The notes under the pieces were generated by a model, which ran no database searches, was not told the DNA's origin, and worked only from the letters and a program-made list of their open reading frames with translations. From assembly GCF_002929275.1 (NCBI RefSeq), contig NZ_PJIK01000002.1, forward strand, positions 311,958-375,957: a stretch of 64,000 nt of DNA, read 5' to 3'. Of this stretch, positions 18,562-28,214 are shown one piece after another. This DNA is from Arthrobacter sp. ZGTC131 (GTDB lineage Bacteria > Actinomycetota > Actinomycetes > Actinomycetales > Micrococcaceae). Position 1 is the stretch's first letter, and every line of letters starts with the position of its first letter. A program made the translations under genes and the position numbers.

Positions 18562-19411
18562 GGACGGAACCGGCCCGGACGGTGTGACCGTCCGGGTACT
18601 CGGCGCCACGGATACGGCCGGACTGCGCCAGCTGGCCGGCGCGGATCCCGTGGCGAATGTCTTCATCCTCGCGCATCTGGAGTCCACCGGAACGGCCGCG
18701 CCGACTCCCGGCGGCGCCAACGTCCTCGGGGTTTTTCACGACGGCTTGCTGGTAGGTGCCTGCTGGGCGGGCGCCAACCTGGTCCCCGTCCAGCTTGAGC
18801 CCGGGTTGACCGCGGCAGTGGCGGCTGCGGCCCACCGTTCCGGCCGACGGTATGCCTCCATCTTCGGCCCGGCAGACACAGTCCTTGCCTTGCACAGCCA
18901 TCTGGAGCAGCTCGGCCACGCCGCGCACGAGGTGCGGCCGGACCAGCCGCTCATGACCATTGCCGGAGCGCCGGCCGTTGAACCGAACTGGCAGCTGGGG
19001 TTCGGGCAATATGCCGATTTCGACACCATCCTGCCCGCCTGCGCGGCGATGTTCGAAGAGGAAGTGGGCTACTCTCCATACCTCGGCGGACGCGACTTCT
19101 ACAGCCGGAGGGTCGCCGGGCTCATCCGCCAAGGGCATTCCCTGGTCCACCTCAGCGACGGCGAGGTGGTGTTCAAGGCCGAGCTGGGCGCGGTGACGTC
19201 GGAAGTCACCCAGGTCCAGGGCGTGTGGATGAACCCCAGCTACCGCGGGCTCGGCCTGAGTGCCGGCTACATGGCCGCTGTAGTGCTGCTTGCCCGGAAG
19301 ATAGCGCCCATCACCAGCCTCTACGTCAACGGCTACAATTCCCGCGCCCGGGCCACCTATGAGCGGGTTGGCTTCCGCCAGGTGGGGACATTCGCCACGG
19401 TTTTGTTCTGA
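18515..19411 (+). CDS. GNAT-family N-acetyltransferase with N-terminal DUF4081-like domain
   Basis: 298 residues. The N-terminal half (about 25-150) resembles DUF4081 ([23 protein letters not shown]). The C-terminal half is a GNAT fold with the acetyl-CoA loop around [24 protein letters not shown] and [14 protein letters not shown]. It follows ispG as Rv2867c follows gcpE. The start is uncertain: ATG 18515 lies inside ispG with GGGGGAGG nearby; ATG 18524 and GTG 18584 are alternatives. Substrate unknown. Confidence 0.83.
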   Translation: MAKMLSRVAPWLASHKDGTGPDGVTVRVLGATDTAGLRQLAGADPVANVFILAHLESTGTAAPTPGGANVLGVFHDGLLVGACWAGANLVPVQLEPGLTAAVAAAAHRSGRRYASIFGPADTVLALHSHLEQLGHAAHEVRPDQPLMTIAGAPAVEPNWQLGFGQYADFDTILPACAAMFEEEVGYSPYLGGRDFYSRRVAGLIRQGHSLVHLSDGEVVFKAELGAVTSEVTQVQGVWMNPSYRGLGLSAGYMAAVVLLARKIAPITSLYVNGYNSRARATYERVGFRQVGTFATVLF

Positions 19412-19444
19412 CGGCTGCCAGCGGGCCCGTTCGGGCACGCCCAC

Positions 19445-19473
19445 TTGAATCGGTGACAGCCATCACATAGGTT
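19445..19473 (+). promoter_or_regulatory. Candidate promoter upstream of proS
   Basis: TTGAAT at 19445-19450 and TAGGTT at 19468-19473 are 17 bp apart. This would give a leader of about 240 bases before proS. The rest of the 310-bp gap (19412-19721) has no open frame or RNA gene I can support, though the part near 19570-19660 is GC-rich and could fold. Confidence 0.4.
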
Positions 19474-19721
19474 CTACCTAACCGTGTCTTTTCCGGGCAT
19501 GGATGGTCTCAGAGAATTAGCGGCATGACCGGCCGCGGAGCCACGCCACCACAGGGATGACCAGCCGGAGACGGCCAGGGGCTTCTTCTGTGGGGCGTGG
19601 CTCTTCTTGTAACGCGGCCCCACGGCCGGGAGGACCCGGGACGCGGAAGCCGCGGCGCGGCCTTGCCGGTAGATTAGTACCCAGACAATCAGCACTTTCC
19701 CCCAGAAACGGATACCGACCC

Positions 19722-21533
19722 GTGGTCCTTAGACTCTCCAAGCTGTTCCTGCGCACCCTGCGTGAAGATCCCGCCGACGCAGAGGTGGCCAGCCACAGGC
19801 TCCTCGTCCGCGCCGGTTACATCCGCCGCGCCGCGCCGGGCATCTACACATGGCTGCCCCTCGGCCTGAGCGTGCTGCGCAAGGTCGAACAGATTATCCG
19901 CGAGGAGATGGCGGCCATCGGCGCCCAGGAAGTGCACTTCCCTGCGCTGCTGCCGAAGGAGCCCTACGAGGCCACCAACCGCTGGACCGAGTACGGCGAA
20001 GGGCTCTTCCGGCTCAAGGACCGCAAGGGCGGGGACTACCTCCTGGCCCCAACCCACGAGGAAATGTTCACCCTCCTGGTCAAGGACCTGTACTCCTCCT
20101 ACAAGGATCTGCCCCTGAGCATCTACCAGATCCAGAACAAGTACCGCGACGAGGCCCGCCCGCGTGCCGGCCTGCTGCGCGGCCGGGAGTTCATCATGAA
20201 GGACTCCTACTCCTTCGACGTCGATGACGCCGGGCTGGACGCCAGCTACGCCGCGCACCGCGCCGCGTACCTGAAGATCTTCGAGCGCCTGGGCCTGGAA
20301 GTCATCCCGGTGGCGGCCACGGCCGGGGCCATGGGCGGCTCAAGGAGCGAGGAATTCCTGCACCCCACCGAGATCGGCGAGGACACGTTCGTTCGTTCGG
20401 CCGGCGGCTACGCCGCCAACGTTGAGGCCGTCACCACCGTGGTGCCTGCCGAGATCGACTTCACGGACGCTCCCGCCGCGGAGATCCGCGACACCCCCAA
20501 CACTCCCACCATTGAAACCCTGGTGGACGCCGCCAACCAGCTCGTTCCCCGGAGCGAGGCCGACGGCGGCGCCTGGACTGCCGCCGATACGCTCAAGAAC
20601 GTTGTCCTCGCCGTGACGCTGCCCACCGGTGAGCGCCAGATCGTGGTCATCGGCGTGCCCGGTGACCGCGGAGTGGACCTCAAGCGCGTCGAGGCAAACA
20701 TCGGCGCCTACCTGCCGGTCGCCGGCGAGATCACCGTGGAGGCCGCAGGCGACGAGGACCTCGCCAAGAATCCCCTCATCGTCAGGGGATACCTCGGCCC
20801 GGGCATGTCCCTCGGAGCGCCCCTGCTTGGCCAGGAGGGCGCCGCCAAGCTCCTCTACCTGGTGGATCCGCGCATCGTCAGCGGCACCGCCTGGGTGACC
20901 GGTGCCAACATGGCCGGCAAGCACGTGTTCGGGCTCGTGGCCGGGCGTGACTTCGGCTGGGACGGCGTCATCGAATGCACCGAAGTCCGCGCCGGGGACG
21001 AGGCCCCGGATGGCTCCGGCCCGCTGGAGACCGCCCGCGGCATCGAAATGGGCCACATCTTCCAGCTTGGCCGCAAGTACGCCGAGGCCCTGGAACTGAA
21101 GGTCCTGGACCAGAACGGCAAGCAGGTGGTGGTGACCATGGGCTCCTACGGCGTCGGTGTCACGCGCGCTGTCGCCGCCCTGGCTGAAGCCAACCACGAC
21201 GGCAAGGGCCTGATCTGGCCCCGGTCCGTGGCCCCGGCAGACGTCCACGTCGTCGCCGTCGGCCGCGGTGAGGAGATCTTCGCCGCAGCGGAACAGCTCG
21301 CCCTCGAACTCGAAGCCGCCGGCCTGGACGTCATCTACGATGACCGCCCCAAGGTGTCCCCGGGCGTGAAGTTCGGCGACGCCGAACTCGTCGGCGTGCC
21401 CACCATCCTGGCCGTCGGCCGCGGACTCGTCGACGGCGTCGTTGAGGTCAAGGACCGCCGCACCGGCGAGGCGGAAAACGTGGCCGTGGACAAGGCCGTT
21501 GACTTCGTGGTCAACGCCGTCCGCAGCAACTGA
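19722..21533 (+). CDS. proS: Prolyl-tRNA synthetase
   Basis: 603 residues, bacterial (long) type. The class II catalytic core has motif 1 near [24 protein letters not shown], motif 2 in [26 protein letters not shown] and motif 3 in [22 protein letters not shown]. An insertion (about 230-400) corresponds to the editing domain, and the C-terminus is the anticodon-binding domain. I start at GTG 19722 because [22 protein letters not shown] is the usual family N-terminus; the frame stays open upstream. No clear Shine-Dalgarno site precedes it. Confidence 0.95.
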   Translation: MVLRLSKLFLRTLREDPADAEVASHRLLVRAGYIRRAAPGIYTWLPLGLSVLRKVEQIIREEMAAIGAQEVHFPALLPKEPYEATNRWTEYGEGLFRLKDRKGGDYLLAPTHEEMFTLLVKDLYSSYKDLPLSIYQIQNKYRDEARPRAGLLRGREFIMKDSYSFDVDDAGLDASYAAHRAAYLKIFERLGLEVIPVAATAGAMGGSRSEEFLHPTEIGEDTFVRSAGGYAANVEAVTTVVPAEIDFTDAPAAEIRDTPNTPTIETLVDAANQLVPRSEADGGAWTAADTLKNVVLAVTLPTGERQIVVIGVPGDRGVDLKRVEANIGAYLPVAGEITVEAAGDEDLAKNPLIVRGYLGPGMSLGAPLLGQEGAAKLLYLVDPRIVSGTAWVTGANMAGKHVFGLVAGRDFGWDGVIECTEVRAGDEAPDGSGPLETARGIEMGHIFQLGRKYAEALELKVLDQNGKQVVVTMGSYGVGVTRAVAALAEANHDGKGLIWPRSVAPADVHVVAVGRGEEIFAAAEQLALELEAAGLDVIYDDRPKVSPGVKFGDAELVGVPTILAVGRGLVDGVVEVKDRRTGEAENVAVDKAVDFVVNAVRSN

Positions 21534-21548
21534 CGCCTAGCCGCCAGG

Positions 21549-22343
21549 GTGGTCTCGGGGTTCGAGTCGATCCAGCTCGCCACTCTCATCCTGATTGTGG
21601 TGGCCGGATTCGCTGCAGGCTGGGTGGACGCGGTGGTGGGCGGCGGAGGGCTGCTGCAGCTTCCGGCGCTGCTGCTCGTACCGGGCATCACCCCGGTGCA
21701 GGCGCTGGCCACCAACAAGATGGGATCCATCTTCGGCACCACCACCAGCGCGGTCACGTACTACGGCCGCGTCCGGCCTGACCTCAGGACGGCGCTGCCC
21801 ATGGCCGTCATTGCCCTGGCCGGCAGCTTCGGCGGCGCCTTGCTGGCTGCCAGGCTGCCGGCCGAGGTATTCAAGCCGATCATCGTGGTGGCGCTGGTCG
21901 CCGTCGCGCTTTTCACCGCCCTCAAACCCGACGCCGGCCACCTGACGGTGCTCAGGCACGACGGCGGCACCCACTACGCGGTGGCCTGCACCATCGGCGC
22001 GGTGATCGGCTTCTACGACGGGCTGATCGGCCCCGGGACAGGTTCGTTCCTGGTGATCGCGCTGGTTTCGGCCATGGGCTATGCGTTCCTCGAGGCCAGC
22101 GCCAAGGCGAAGATCGTCAATATGGCCACCAACGCGGGCGCCCTGCTGTTCTTCCTGCCGAACGGGTCGCTGCTGTGGGGAGTGGGACTGGTGCTCGGGC
22201 TGGCGAACATGGCGGGAGGTTACCTGGGCGCGCGCACGGCGGTGAAGCAGGGGAGCCGGTTTGTGAGATTCGTGTTTCTGACGGTTGTCGCTGCCCTGAT
22301 CATCAAACTCGGCGCCGACGTCTGGCAGGAAAACTTCGCCTGA
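21549..22343 (+). CDS. TauE/SafE-family (DUF81) membrane permease
   Basis: 264 residues with about eight membrane spans. The typical N-terminal repeat GFAAGWVDAVVGGGGLLQLPALLL is followed by ALATNKMGSIFGTTTSAVTYY, and the second-half repeat is IGFYDGLIGPGTGSFLVIAL. It starts at GTG 21549, 15 bp after proS. Likely an anion transporter; substrate unknown. It is not a recent copy of the family member at 12325: the two align only at family motifs. Confidence 0.87.
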   Translation: MVSGFESIQLATLILIVVAGFAAGWVDAVVGGGGLLQLPALLLVPGITPVQALATNKMGSIFGTTTSAVTYYGRVRPDLRTALPMAVIALAGSFGGALLAARLPAEVFKPIIVVALVAVALFTALKPDAGHLTVLRHDGGTHYAVACTIGAVIGFYDGLIGPGTGSFLVIALVSAMGYAFLEASAKAKIVNMATNAGALLFFLPNGSLLWGVGLVLGLANMAGGYLGARTAVKQGSRFVRFVFLTVVAALIIKLGADVWQENFA

Positions 22344-22420
22344 CTGCCAGTCCGTGCTGAGCCACGGGCGGGGACGGACGGACTCTCGCAGGCTGTCCGG
22401 GGAAGGCGTAGCATGCCCCT

Positions 22421-23824
22421 ATGTCAGCCGGTGCGGAACCGTATGCGGAGGCCCTTGATGCGGCCGTCGGCCATGCCACGAGGTGGCTTGCAAGCCAGCC
22501 GGACCGCCGGGTGGGGCCTGTGCAGGCGGCCGGTGAGCTGGCGGCGGCCTTCGGCGGCGAACTTCCGCGCTCCGGCATGCCTGCGGCTGACGTCGTGGAC
22601 TATCTTGCCCTGCACGCGGAGCCGGGTCTCATGGCCATGCCGTCGGGCCGCTTTTTCGGCTGGGTCATCGGGGGCACCCTGCCGGCAGCCATGGCGGCGG
22701 ACTGGCTTGTCAGCGCCTGGGACCAGAACTCCGTGCTCCGCTACGCGACACCCGCCATTGCGGCCATCGAGGAAGCAGCCGGCCAGTGGCTGCTCGAGTT
22801 GCTGGGCCTGCCGCCGGAGTCCGACGTCGGCTTCGTCACCGGTGCCACCATGGCGAATTTCACGGGTCTGGCCGCTGCGCGCTGGCGCCTGCTGACGGAC
22901 GCCGGGTGGGACGTGGACCGCGACGGACTTTCGGGAGCCCCGCGCATCCACTGCCTTGTCGGCGAGGAACGGCACGACACGATCGACCTCGCGCTGCGCT
23001 ACCTGGGCCTGGGCAGCCCCACCGTGGTCCCTTCCGACGGCCAGGGACGCATCGACGCCGCGGAACTGGACTGTGCCCTTGACCGTGCCCTTGCTTCGGG
23101 CCCCGCCCCGATTCTGGTGTGCCTGCAGGCCGGAAACGTCCATTCCGGCGCCTTCGACCCCTTTGCCGCGGCCGTCGCAGTGTCGAAGGCCCACGGAGCC
23201 TGGGTGCACGTGGACGGGGCCTTCGGGCTCTGGGCCGCGGCCGTCCCGGAACTCGCCGGGCTGACCGCCGGACTCGGGCGGGCCGACTCGTGGGCCACGG
23301 ACGCCCACAAGAGCCTCAACGTCCCGTACGACTGCGGCGTCGCCGTCGTGAAGGACATCCGGGCGATGCGGAGCGCCATGGGGGTCAGCGCGAGCTACCT
23401 GATCCAGGCTGCAGACGGCGCGGGTGATCCCAGCCAGAAAGTCCCGGAACTCTCACGCAGGGCGAGAGGGGTTCCGGTGTGGGCCGCCCTGAAATCGCTG
23501 GGCAGCGACGGCGTGGCCGCACAGATCCGCGGGCTCGCGGCCTCGGCGGCGTTGCTCGCGGACAAGCTCTCGGCCCTGGACGGTGCGGAGGTGCTGAACG
23601 ACGTCGACTTCACCCAGATTTGCCTCGCCTTCGGCGACGACGCCACCACCCGGGACGTGACGGCGAGAATCCTGGCAGACGGAAAGGTCTGGATGTCCGG
23701 ATCCCGATGGCACGGGCGGGACGTGCTGCGGATCTCGGTCAGCAACTGGACCACCGACGCGGACGACGTCGGCACGGCGGCCGAGGCGGTCAAACAGGCT
23801 CTTGAAGCGGTCCGGGCCCGGTGA
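22421..23824 (+). CDS. Pyridoxal-phosphate-dependent decarboxylase (group II, aromatic-L-amino-acid decarboxylase family)
   Basis: 467 residues. Group II decarboxylase fold: FVTGATMANFTGLAAARW (cofactor phosphate region), WVHVDGAFGLWAAA with the Asp that binds the pyridine nitrogen, and SWATDAHKSLNVPYDCGVAVV with the Schiff-base lysine. The amino acid substrate cannot be assigned. TAGCAT ends six bases before the ATG with no Shine-Dalgarno site. The 3' end overlaps the convergent kinase-like gene by 35 bp. Confidence 0.87.
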   Translation: MSAGAEPYAEALDAAVGHATRWLASQPDRRVGPVQAAGELAAAFGGELPRSGMPAADVVDYLALHAEPGLMAMPSGRFFGWVIGGTLPAAMAADWLVSAWDQNSVLRYATPAIAAIEEAAGQWLLELLGLPPESDVGFVTGATMANFTGLAAARWRLLTDAGWDVDRDGLSGAPRIHCLVGEERHDTIDLALRYLGLGSPTVVPSDGQGRIDAAELDCALDRALASGPAPILVCLQAGNVHSGAFDPFAAAVAVSKAHGAWVHVDGAFGLWAAAVPELAGLTAGLGRADSWATDAHKSLNVPYDCGVAVVKDIRAMRSAMGVSASYLIQAADGAGDPSQKVPELSRRARGVPVWAALKSLGSDGVAAQIRGLAASAALLADKLSALDGAEVLNDVDFTQICLAFGDDATTRDVTARILADGKVWMSGSRWHGRDVLRISVSNWTTDADDVGTAAEAVKQALEAVRAR

Positions 23825-24893
23825 CGGCCGGACCACCTATGGGTGCCGTCACCGTCACCGTCTCCGCCGATCCCGCCGCCTGGCCCGGTTCGGGCAACGA
23901 GTGCGGGGCCGGAAGCCCGTCGAGTGTCCGGCCGGCCAGGGTGCTGGAGACCCAGAGGGAGCGGGCCAAGTCCCCGCCATGACCGGCCTTCGAGGCGTAG
24001 TGCAGGGCGTTGTCCACCTCCCGCGCAATGCTCCACTGGCGGGCGGCCTCGGGATCCAGTCCGGCAGCGAGGCTGAAGTCACGGCACCGCTCCAGCAGCC
24101 CTGCCGCGGGATCGGCCGCGGGAAGGTCCCGGATCCGGTTCCACAGCAGGGGCGCCACGGCGAACTCGGCCTCGCCCACCATCGGCTGCGGATCGATGGC
24201 CGCAAAACTTCCCGGCCCGGCCTGCTCCGGAGCGCCGGGGCGGGCCAGGATATTGAGGAAGTGGAAGTCCGTATTTGCCAGCACGTCGGAGCCGGAACGG
24301 CGGCCCACAGCACCCCTGGTCTGGCACACCTCAAGGGCCGCTTCCAGGAGCCACCGCGGGAACGGCCGGCCGAGCTGTTCCCAATCCGCGGGAAGGTCGT
24401 CGCTCCACTGTTCCGCGCGCGCCGCGACGTGGGCAAATTCCCGCCACTGGGGACGGCCGTCCGGCACCAGGCGCAGATCCCGCATGAGCCCGCCCCACAC
24501 CTCAACGGCCCGGTCCATCGCCTCGGTCTGGAGCGACCTGCCGGCGTCCAGCCGCTCCAGCAGCATGGCGCAGGTTCCGGCGTCGGATGCGAGCAGGCGA
24601 ACGGCGCCGTGCCCGTTCCAGAGGGCCAGCGCATGGCGCTCCACCAAGGCCTCGTCATGGGGGAAGGCAACCTTCAGCGCCGCGGCGGTCCCGGCTGACC
24701 GCACCGGCAGAACGATTCCGCCGTGACCGCTCCACGGAAGCGCACCGGGACTGAGATCCAGTTCCAGTTGCCACTGGTCCATGCGCCCGCGGATCATTTC
24801 GGGTAGGGACGCCAGCCAGGCGCGGCCGGCGCTGTTGCCGGCGTAGCGGCGCGCCAAGTCGGGTGGAATGGGGATGTCTCGTGGCTGGCTCAT
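23790..24893 (-). CDS. Aminoglycoside/hydroxyurea phosphotransferase-like kinase with altered catalytic motif
   Basis: 367 residues, similar to the APH(6)/streptomycin 6-kinase and hydroxyurea kinase family: ALKVAFPHDEALVERHALALWNGHGAVRLL, MLLERLDAGRSL, and AAIDPQPMVGEAEFAVAPLLWNR. The catalytic loop usually reads HGDLHxxN; here it is NTDFHFLN (207-214), keeping Asp209, His211 and Asn214 but losing the first His and Gly. True antibiotic resistance is therefore uncertain. TACGCT ends seven bases before the ATG, so it is probably leaderless. Confidence 0.75.
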   Translation of the reverse strand: MSQPRDIPIPPDLARRYAGNSAGRAWLASLPEMIRGRMDQWQLELDLSPGALPWSGHGGIVLPVRSAGTAAALKVAFPHDEALVERHALALWNGHGAVRLLASDAGTCAMLLERLDAGRSLQTEAMDRAVEVWGGLMRDLRLVPDGRPQWREFAHVAARAEQWSDDLPADWEQLGRPFPRWLLEAALEVCQTRGAVGRRSGSDVLANTDFHFLNILARPGAPEQAGPGSFAAIDPQPMVGEAEFAVAPLLWNRIRDLPAADPAAGLLERCRDFSLAAGLDPEAARQWSIAREVDNALHYASKAGHGGDLARSLWVSSTLAGRTLDGLPAPHSLPEPGQAAGSAETVTVTAPIGGPAVTGPGPLQEPV

Positions 24894-24920
24894 CGGTTCC
24901 AGCGTAGTTGGTCCAGAACC

Positions 24921-25985
24921 TCAGAACGCGTAGCGGATGCGGCAGTAAGGCGCGATCTCCTCAATAAGCGCGGTCAGCTGCCGCACGTAGCCTGCCTTGG
25001 ACCCTGAACGGTAGCGGACGTTGGTGAAGCCGTTGGACGAGACCTTGGATTCCTGGAGGTCCGGACGCCACAGGACGTTCTCGGCCTGCGGATGCCACCC
25101 CAGGTTGACCTCGTGGAGCCGCTCGTTGTGGGTCAGAAAGATGACTTCCGCCGCCAGCTGGGCCTTGGCGGCGGCTGTCAGGGTGGCGTCGAGTTGGCGC
25201 AGCAGTTCCTCCCAATCCCTGAGCCAGGTGTCCGTGATGATGACGGGGGAGAAGTTCACATGCACCTCGTACCCTGCATCGACGAAGTCGTTGATTGCAG
25301 CCATGCGTTCAGCCACGGGCGAGGTCCGAACGTCAATTGACTTCGCCAGGTCCGCGGGCATGAGGGAAAACCGGATCCTGGTGTGACCGCCGTGGTCCCA
25401 GCCGAGCAGTGCGGGGTTCACGTACTTGGTGGCAAAGGACAGCTTGGCGTTGGGCAAGTCGCGGAACAGCGTGACCAGATCTTCCACGTTGTCGCTGATC
25501 AGCGCGTCGACGGAGCAGTCGCTATTTTCACCGATGTCGTAGACCCACAGTTCCGGGTCGCACTGGTTGGGCTCGAGCTTCATGCCCTGGCGAGTGGCGT
25601 GCCGCTCGAGCGCCCGGGCAATCTGGTCGATGTTCGCAAACACGGTCACCGGGTTGCTGTAGCCCTTATGCCGGGGCACGTAGCAGTAAGCGCATGCCAT
25701 GGCGCAGCCGCTAGCGGTCGAGGGCGCAATAAAATCCGCGGACCGGCCGTTCGGCTTGACGGTTAGCGCCTTCTTGACGCCGAGGACCAGGGCCTCCGTC
25801 TTAATCCGGGACCAGCGCGGCACGTTCGTCTCGTCACCGTGCACGTCCGGGATGTTCCAGTGGTTGTCGACAAGCACGACGTCGGCCCCCGGCCAGCGTT
25901 CGACGATCGCCTGACCCCTGGGAAGCTCCAGCGCAGCAGGCTGGGCATAGATGCGCCTGATCTGGAGAAGCCGGTTGAAGTCCAT
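24921..25985 (-). CDS. Spore photoproduct lyase family radical SAM protein
   Basis: 354 residues. A radical-SAM cysteine cluster CX3CX2C (Cys94, 98, 101; GCAMACAYCYVPRHKGYSNP) lies after an N-terminal region with IVDNHWNIPDVHG-like sequence, followed by the barrel (SFATKYVNPALLGW, RIRFSLMP, VHVNFSPVIITD). It belongs to the SPL-like family also found in bacteria that do not sporulate; the DNA substrate is unproven there. The ATG at 25985 has GGGAG nine bases upstream; the longer open frame has no such signal. Confidence 0.82.
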   Translation of the reverse strand: MDFNRLLQIRRIYAQPAALELPRGQAIVERWPGADVVLVDNHWNIPDVHGDETNVPRWSRIKTEALVLGVKKALTVKPNGRSADFIAPSTASGCAMACAYCYVPRHKGYSNPVTVFANIDQIARALERHATRQGMKLEPNQCDPELWVYDIGENSDCSVDALISDNVEDLVTLFRDLPNAKLSFATKYVNPALLGWDHGGHTRIRFSLMPADLAKSIDVRTSPVAERMAAINDFVDAGYEVHVNFSPVIITDTWLRDWEELLRQLDATLTAAAKAQLAAEVIFLTHNERLHEVNLGWHPQAENVLWRPDLQESKVSSNGFTNVRYRSGSKAGYVRQLTALIEEIAPYCRIRYAF

Positions 25986-26125
25986 GGTTCCATTCTCCCA
26001 AGACGCCGAAGATGCCCTGGGCGGTGAAGCCTGCGCATCGTACGCGAGCGGGGAACCCTCACCCCCAACTTGCACAGTGCAGGGAACGGGCTGACTGTCC
26101 TCCGGGAGTGCTGAGTCCAGGCGGA

Positions 26126-26869
26126 CTAGACGATGCCGCTGGCCCCCAGCAGGTTGCCGATGGTGAACGTCGCGGCAAGGGCCAGCCCGCCTCCCACCAC
26201 CACGCGCGCCGCTGCACGGATCCTGGATCCGCCGCCGATCCGCGCACCGAGGCCGCCGGTCAGCGCCAGCGCCAGCAGTACGGCCCCGAAGGTCACGGCG
26301 ACCCTGAGGTTCTCCGGCGGCAACAGAATGGCCAGCAGGGGCAGGATCGCGCCCAGCGTGAAGGCGATCGCCGAGGCAAAGGCGGCGTGCCAGGGACTGA
26401 CGATGTCCTCTTCATCGATATTCAGCTCGGCCGAAAGGTGCGCCGCCAGGGCATCGTGCTCAGTCAGTTCCCGGGCCACGTTCCTGGCCGTCTCTTCGCT
26501 CAGGCCTTTGCTCCGATAGATTGCCGCGAGCTCATGGAGCTCCTCCTCGGGTTCCTCGGCGAGCTCGCGGCGTTCCTTTTCGATCATCGCCTTCTGGCTG
26601 TCGCTTTGGCTGCTGACGGACACGTACTCGCCCAGGGCCATGGACACGGCGCCGCCCACCAGGCCCGCGGCGCCTGCCGCAAGGATGGGCCCGTGTTCGC
26701 TCGTGGCGCCGGCGACGCCCACCACGAGCGCCGCGACTGACACAATGCCGTCGTTCGCGCCGAGAACGCCTGCGCGCAGCCAGTTCAGGCGGTGGACGAT
26801 GTCGTTGTTATGCGGCTCATTTTCGTGGTGCCCGTCAGGGGGCAATGCCGCATTGTCCGCTGAATCCAT
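26126..26869 (-). CDS. VIT1/CCC1-family metal transporter
   Basis: 247 residues. The first helix carries the family motif NWLRAGVLGANDGIVSVAALVVGVAGA. A second helix (GAVSMALGEYVSVSSQSDSQKAMI) is followed by a Glu-rich cytosolic helix pair (KERRELAEEPEEELHELAAIY; ELNIDEEDIVSP), the metal-binding region of this family, then three C-terminal helices. It probably moves Fe2+ or Mn2+ out of the cytoplasm. The N-terminus holds several His residues (DGHHENEPHNND). GGAGG sits one base before the ATG, unusually close. Confidence 0.85.
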   Translation of the reverse strand: MDSADNAALPPDGHHENEPHNNDIVHRLNWLRAGVLGANDGIVSVAALVVGVAGATSEHGPILAAGAAGLVGGAVSMALGEYVSVSSQSDSQKAMIEKERRELAEEPEEELHELAAIYRSKGLSEETARNVARELTEHDALAAHLSAELNIDEEDIVSPWHAAFASAIAFTLGAILPLLAILLPPENLRVAVTFGAVLLALALTGGLGARIGGGSRIRAAARVVVGGGLALAATFTIGNLLGASGIV

Positions 26870-26933
26870 GCCTCCAGCAAACCACTCCGGACGCCAGCCT
26901 GCCAGAGCGCAGCCCTCGGCCCTGACGTGCGGG

Positions 26934-28109
26934 TTACTCCTCCGGAATCGTGGGCAACAGCGTGGTGTCCAGCACGATTCCTGGAACCGGTCCGGGGTCG
27001 GAGCCCCAGCTGATGGCCCGTTGCGCGGCAGTGAGGAGCGAGGAGATGGCCCAGTGCCGGGTCGGGCCGTCGCTCAGGGCCACAAGGTCGCCGTACACCG
27101 GCAGTGTTCCGGCCTCCAGGCTGGCCAGTCCAGCGGCGGGCTTTTTCAGGAACGAGGTGCCGAGCGTGTAGCCCGGGTCCCGCGGAGGGATGGGCACGCA
27201 ATGGACACGGCTGTGCCCCTCGGCCTCAGCCACGAGCGCCTCGTGGCTGGCCAGCAGCTTCGAGGCCTGTTCGGCGGCGGCGCCTTGCAGCCTGGTGAGC
27301 GCCACCTGGTAGCCATAGACCGTCTCTACCTCGGTGCGGACCACCCTGTTAAGTGCGTCCGCCTGGGACGCTGCCCCCGGCTCGGCGGAGGCCGTCCCCG
27401 CGTCACCCGGTGCGGACTGGACCGTCTGCGAGGGCTGGGAGGCCGGTGCGGACTGGGTCGGTTGGGCGGGAATGGAGGCCGGCGCCGGGCACGAGTCCGC
27501 GGCTGTGCGTTGTGGCGCGGGTGCCTGCGGAAGAGCCGGGACCGGTGTCCCGGACGCCTGGGCGAGGGACCTCGCCTGAAGCAGCTGCGCCGTTCCCACC
27601 GCGGCCAGCAGGCGTGCCATCCCGCCGTCGGCCTTTTCCGCCTGGGCGAGGCGCTGTTTGCCGCTGGCGGACAGCCCGGCCACCAGGGCCGGAACGGTCA
27701 CCGGTGCGGGGGTGGCCGTAGCCGTGCCCGTGGAACCTGCGGCCGGGCCTGTAGCCGAAGCTGTGGCCCTGCCCGGCGAAGAGGGGGCCGACGCGCCGGC
27801 GGGTCCGTTATCGGCCGGGAGGACCAGGGCCTTGGCCTGCGTAGTCAGCAAAGTCACAGTCCGCGAGAAAAGCTGCCGCTGAGCCCCGGACGCGTCCGCA
27901 GTAAGTTCGCGGCTGGCTGCCCTCAGCCGCATGGTGTCAGCCAGTGCCGAGGCCCGTGCCTGCTCGGAAAACGGCGGTACGGCGGGCTCCGGATCTTGGC
28001 GTGGAATCAGCGCAAAACCGAGGCTCAACACCAGGAACGCGGTGAAGGTCAGCAGGGCGTAACGGAAATAGTTCCGCGGCCTGCTTTTTTCCCTCGTGTC
28101 GTCTTTCAC
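26934..28109 (-). CDS. DUF4439 (ferritin-like) domain protein with N-terminal membrane anchor
   Basis: About 391 residues from GTG 28109. One membrane helix near the N-terminus (YFRYALLTFTAFLVLSLGFAL), an exported helical region, a low-complexity Ala/Pro/Ser/Thr linker (QPTQSAPASQPSQTVQSAPG), and a C-terminal DUF4439 ferritin-like four-helix domain (LNRVVRTEVETVYGYQVAL, then AISSLLTAAQRAISW). The frame is open to GTG 28184, giving 25 more residues; neither start has a good ribosome-binding site. I prefer 28109 because it puts the anchor close to the N-terminus. Divergent from rimP. Function unknown. Confidence 0.7.
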   Translation of the reverse strand: MKDDTREKSRPRNYFRYALLTFTAFLVLSLGFALIPRQDPEPAVPPFSEQARASALADTMRLRAASRELTADASGAQRQLFSRTVTLLTTQAKALVLPADNGPAGASAPSSPGRATASATGPAAGSTGTATATPAPVTVPALVAGLSASGKQRLAQAEKADGGMARLLAAVGTAQLLQARSLAQASGTPVPALPQAPAPQRTAADSCPAPASIPAQPTQSAPASQPSQTVQSAPGDAGTASAEPGAASQADALNRVVRTEVETVYGYQVALTRLQGAAAEQASKLLASHEALVAEAEGHSRVHCVPIPPRDPGYTLGTSFLKKPAAGLASLEAGTLPVYGDLVALSDGPTRHWAISSLLTAAQRAISWGSDPGPVPGIVLDTTLLPTIPEE

Positions 28110-28214
28110 AACAGACCATGTTGTCACGGCGGGAAGGAACTCGGTGCACCAAGCCGGCCGGAAAATGGCTACGCTAGTAGTCACAACATCATCTATCGGG
28201 AGGCGGCCGGCATC

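Noticed and set aside
19412-19721. Possible T-box or other riboswitch in the long proS leader
   Set aside because: No T-box sequence or conserved riboswitch core could be found; only GC-rich DNA of uncertain fold.
12325-22343. The two TauE/SafE permeases as a recent duplication
   Set aside because: They align only at family motifs, differ in length and start type, and sit in unrelated neighbourhoods.
26640-28214. Open frame continuous with rimP extending about 525 codons upstream
   Set aside because: The upstream part is antisense to the VIT1 and DUF4439 genes; RimP homology begins only after GTG 28215.
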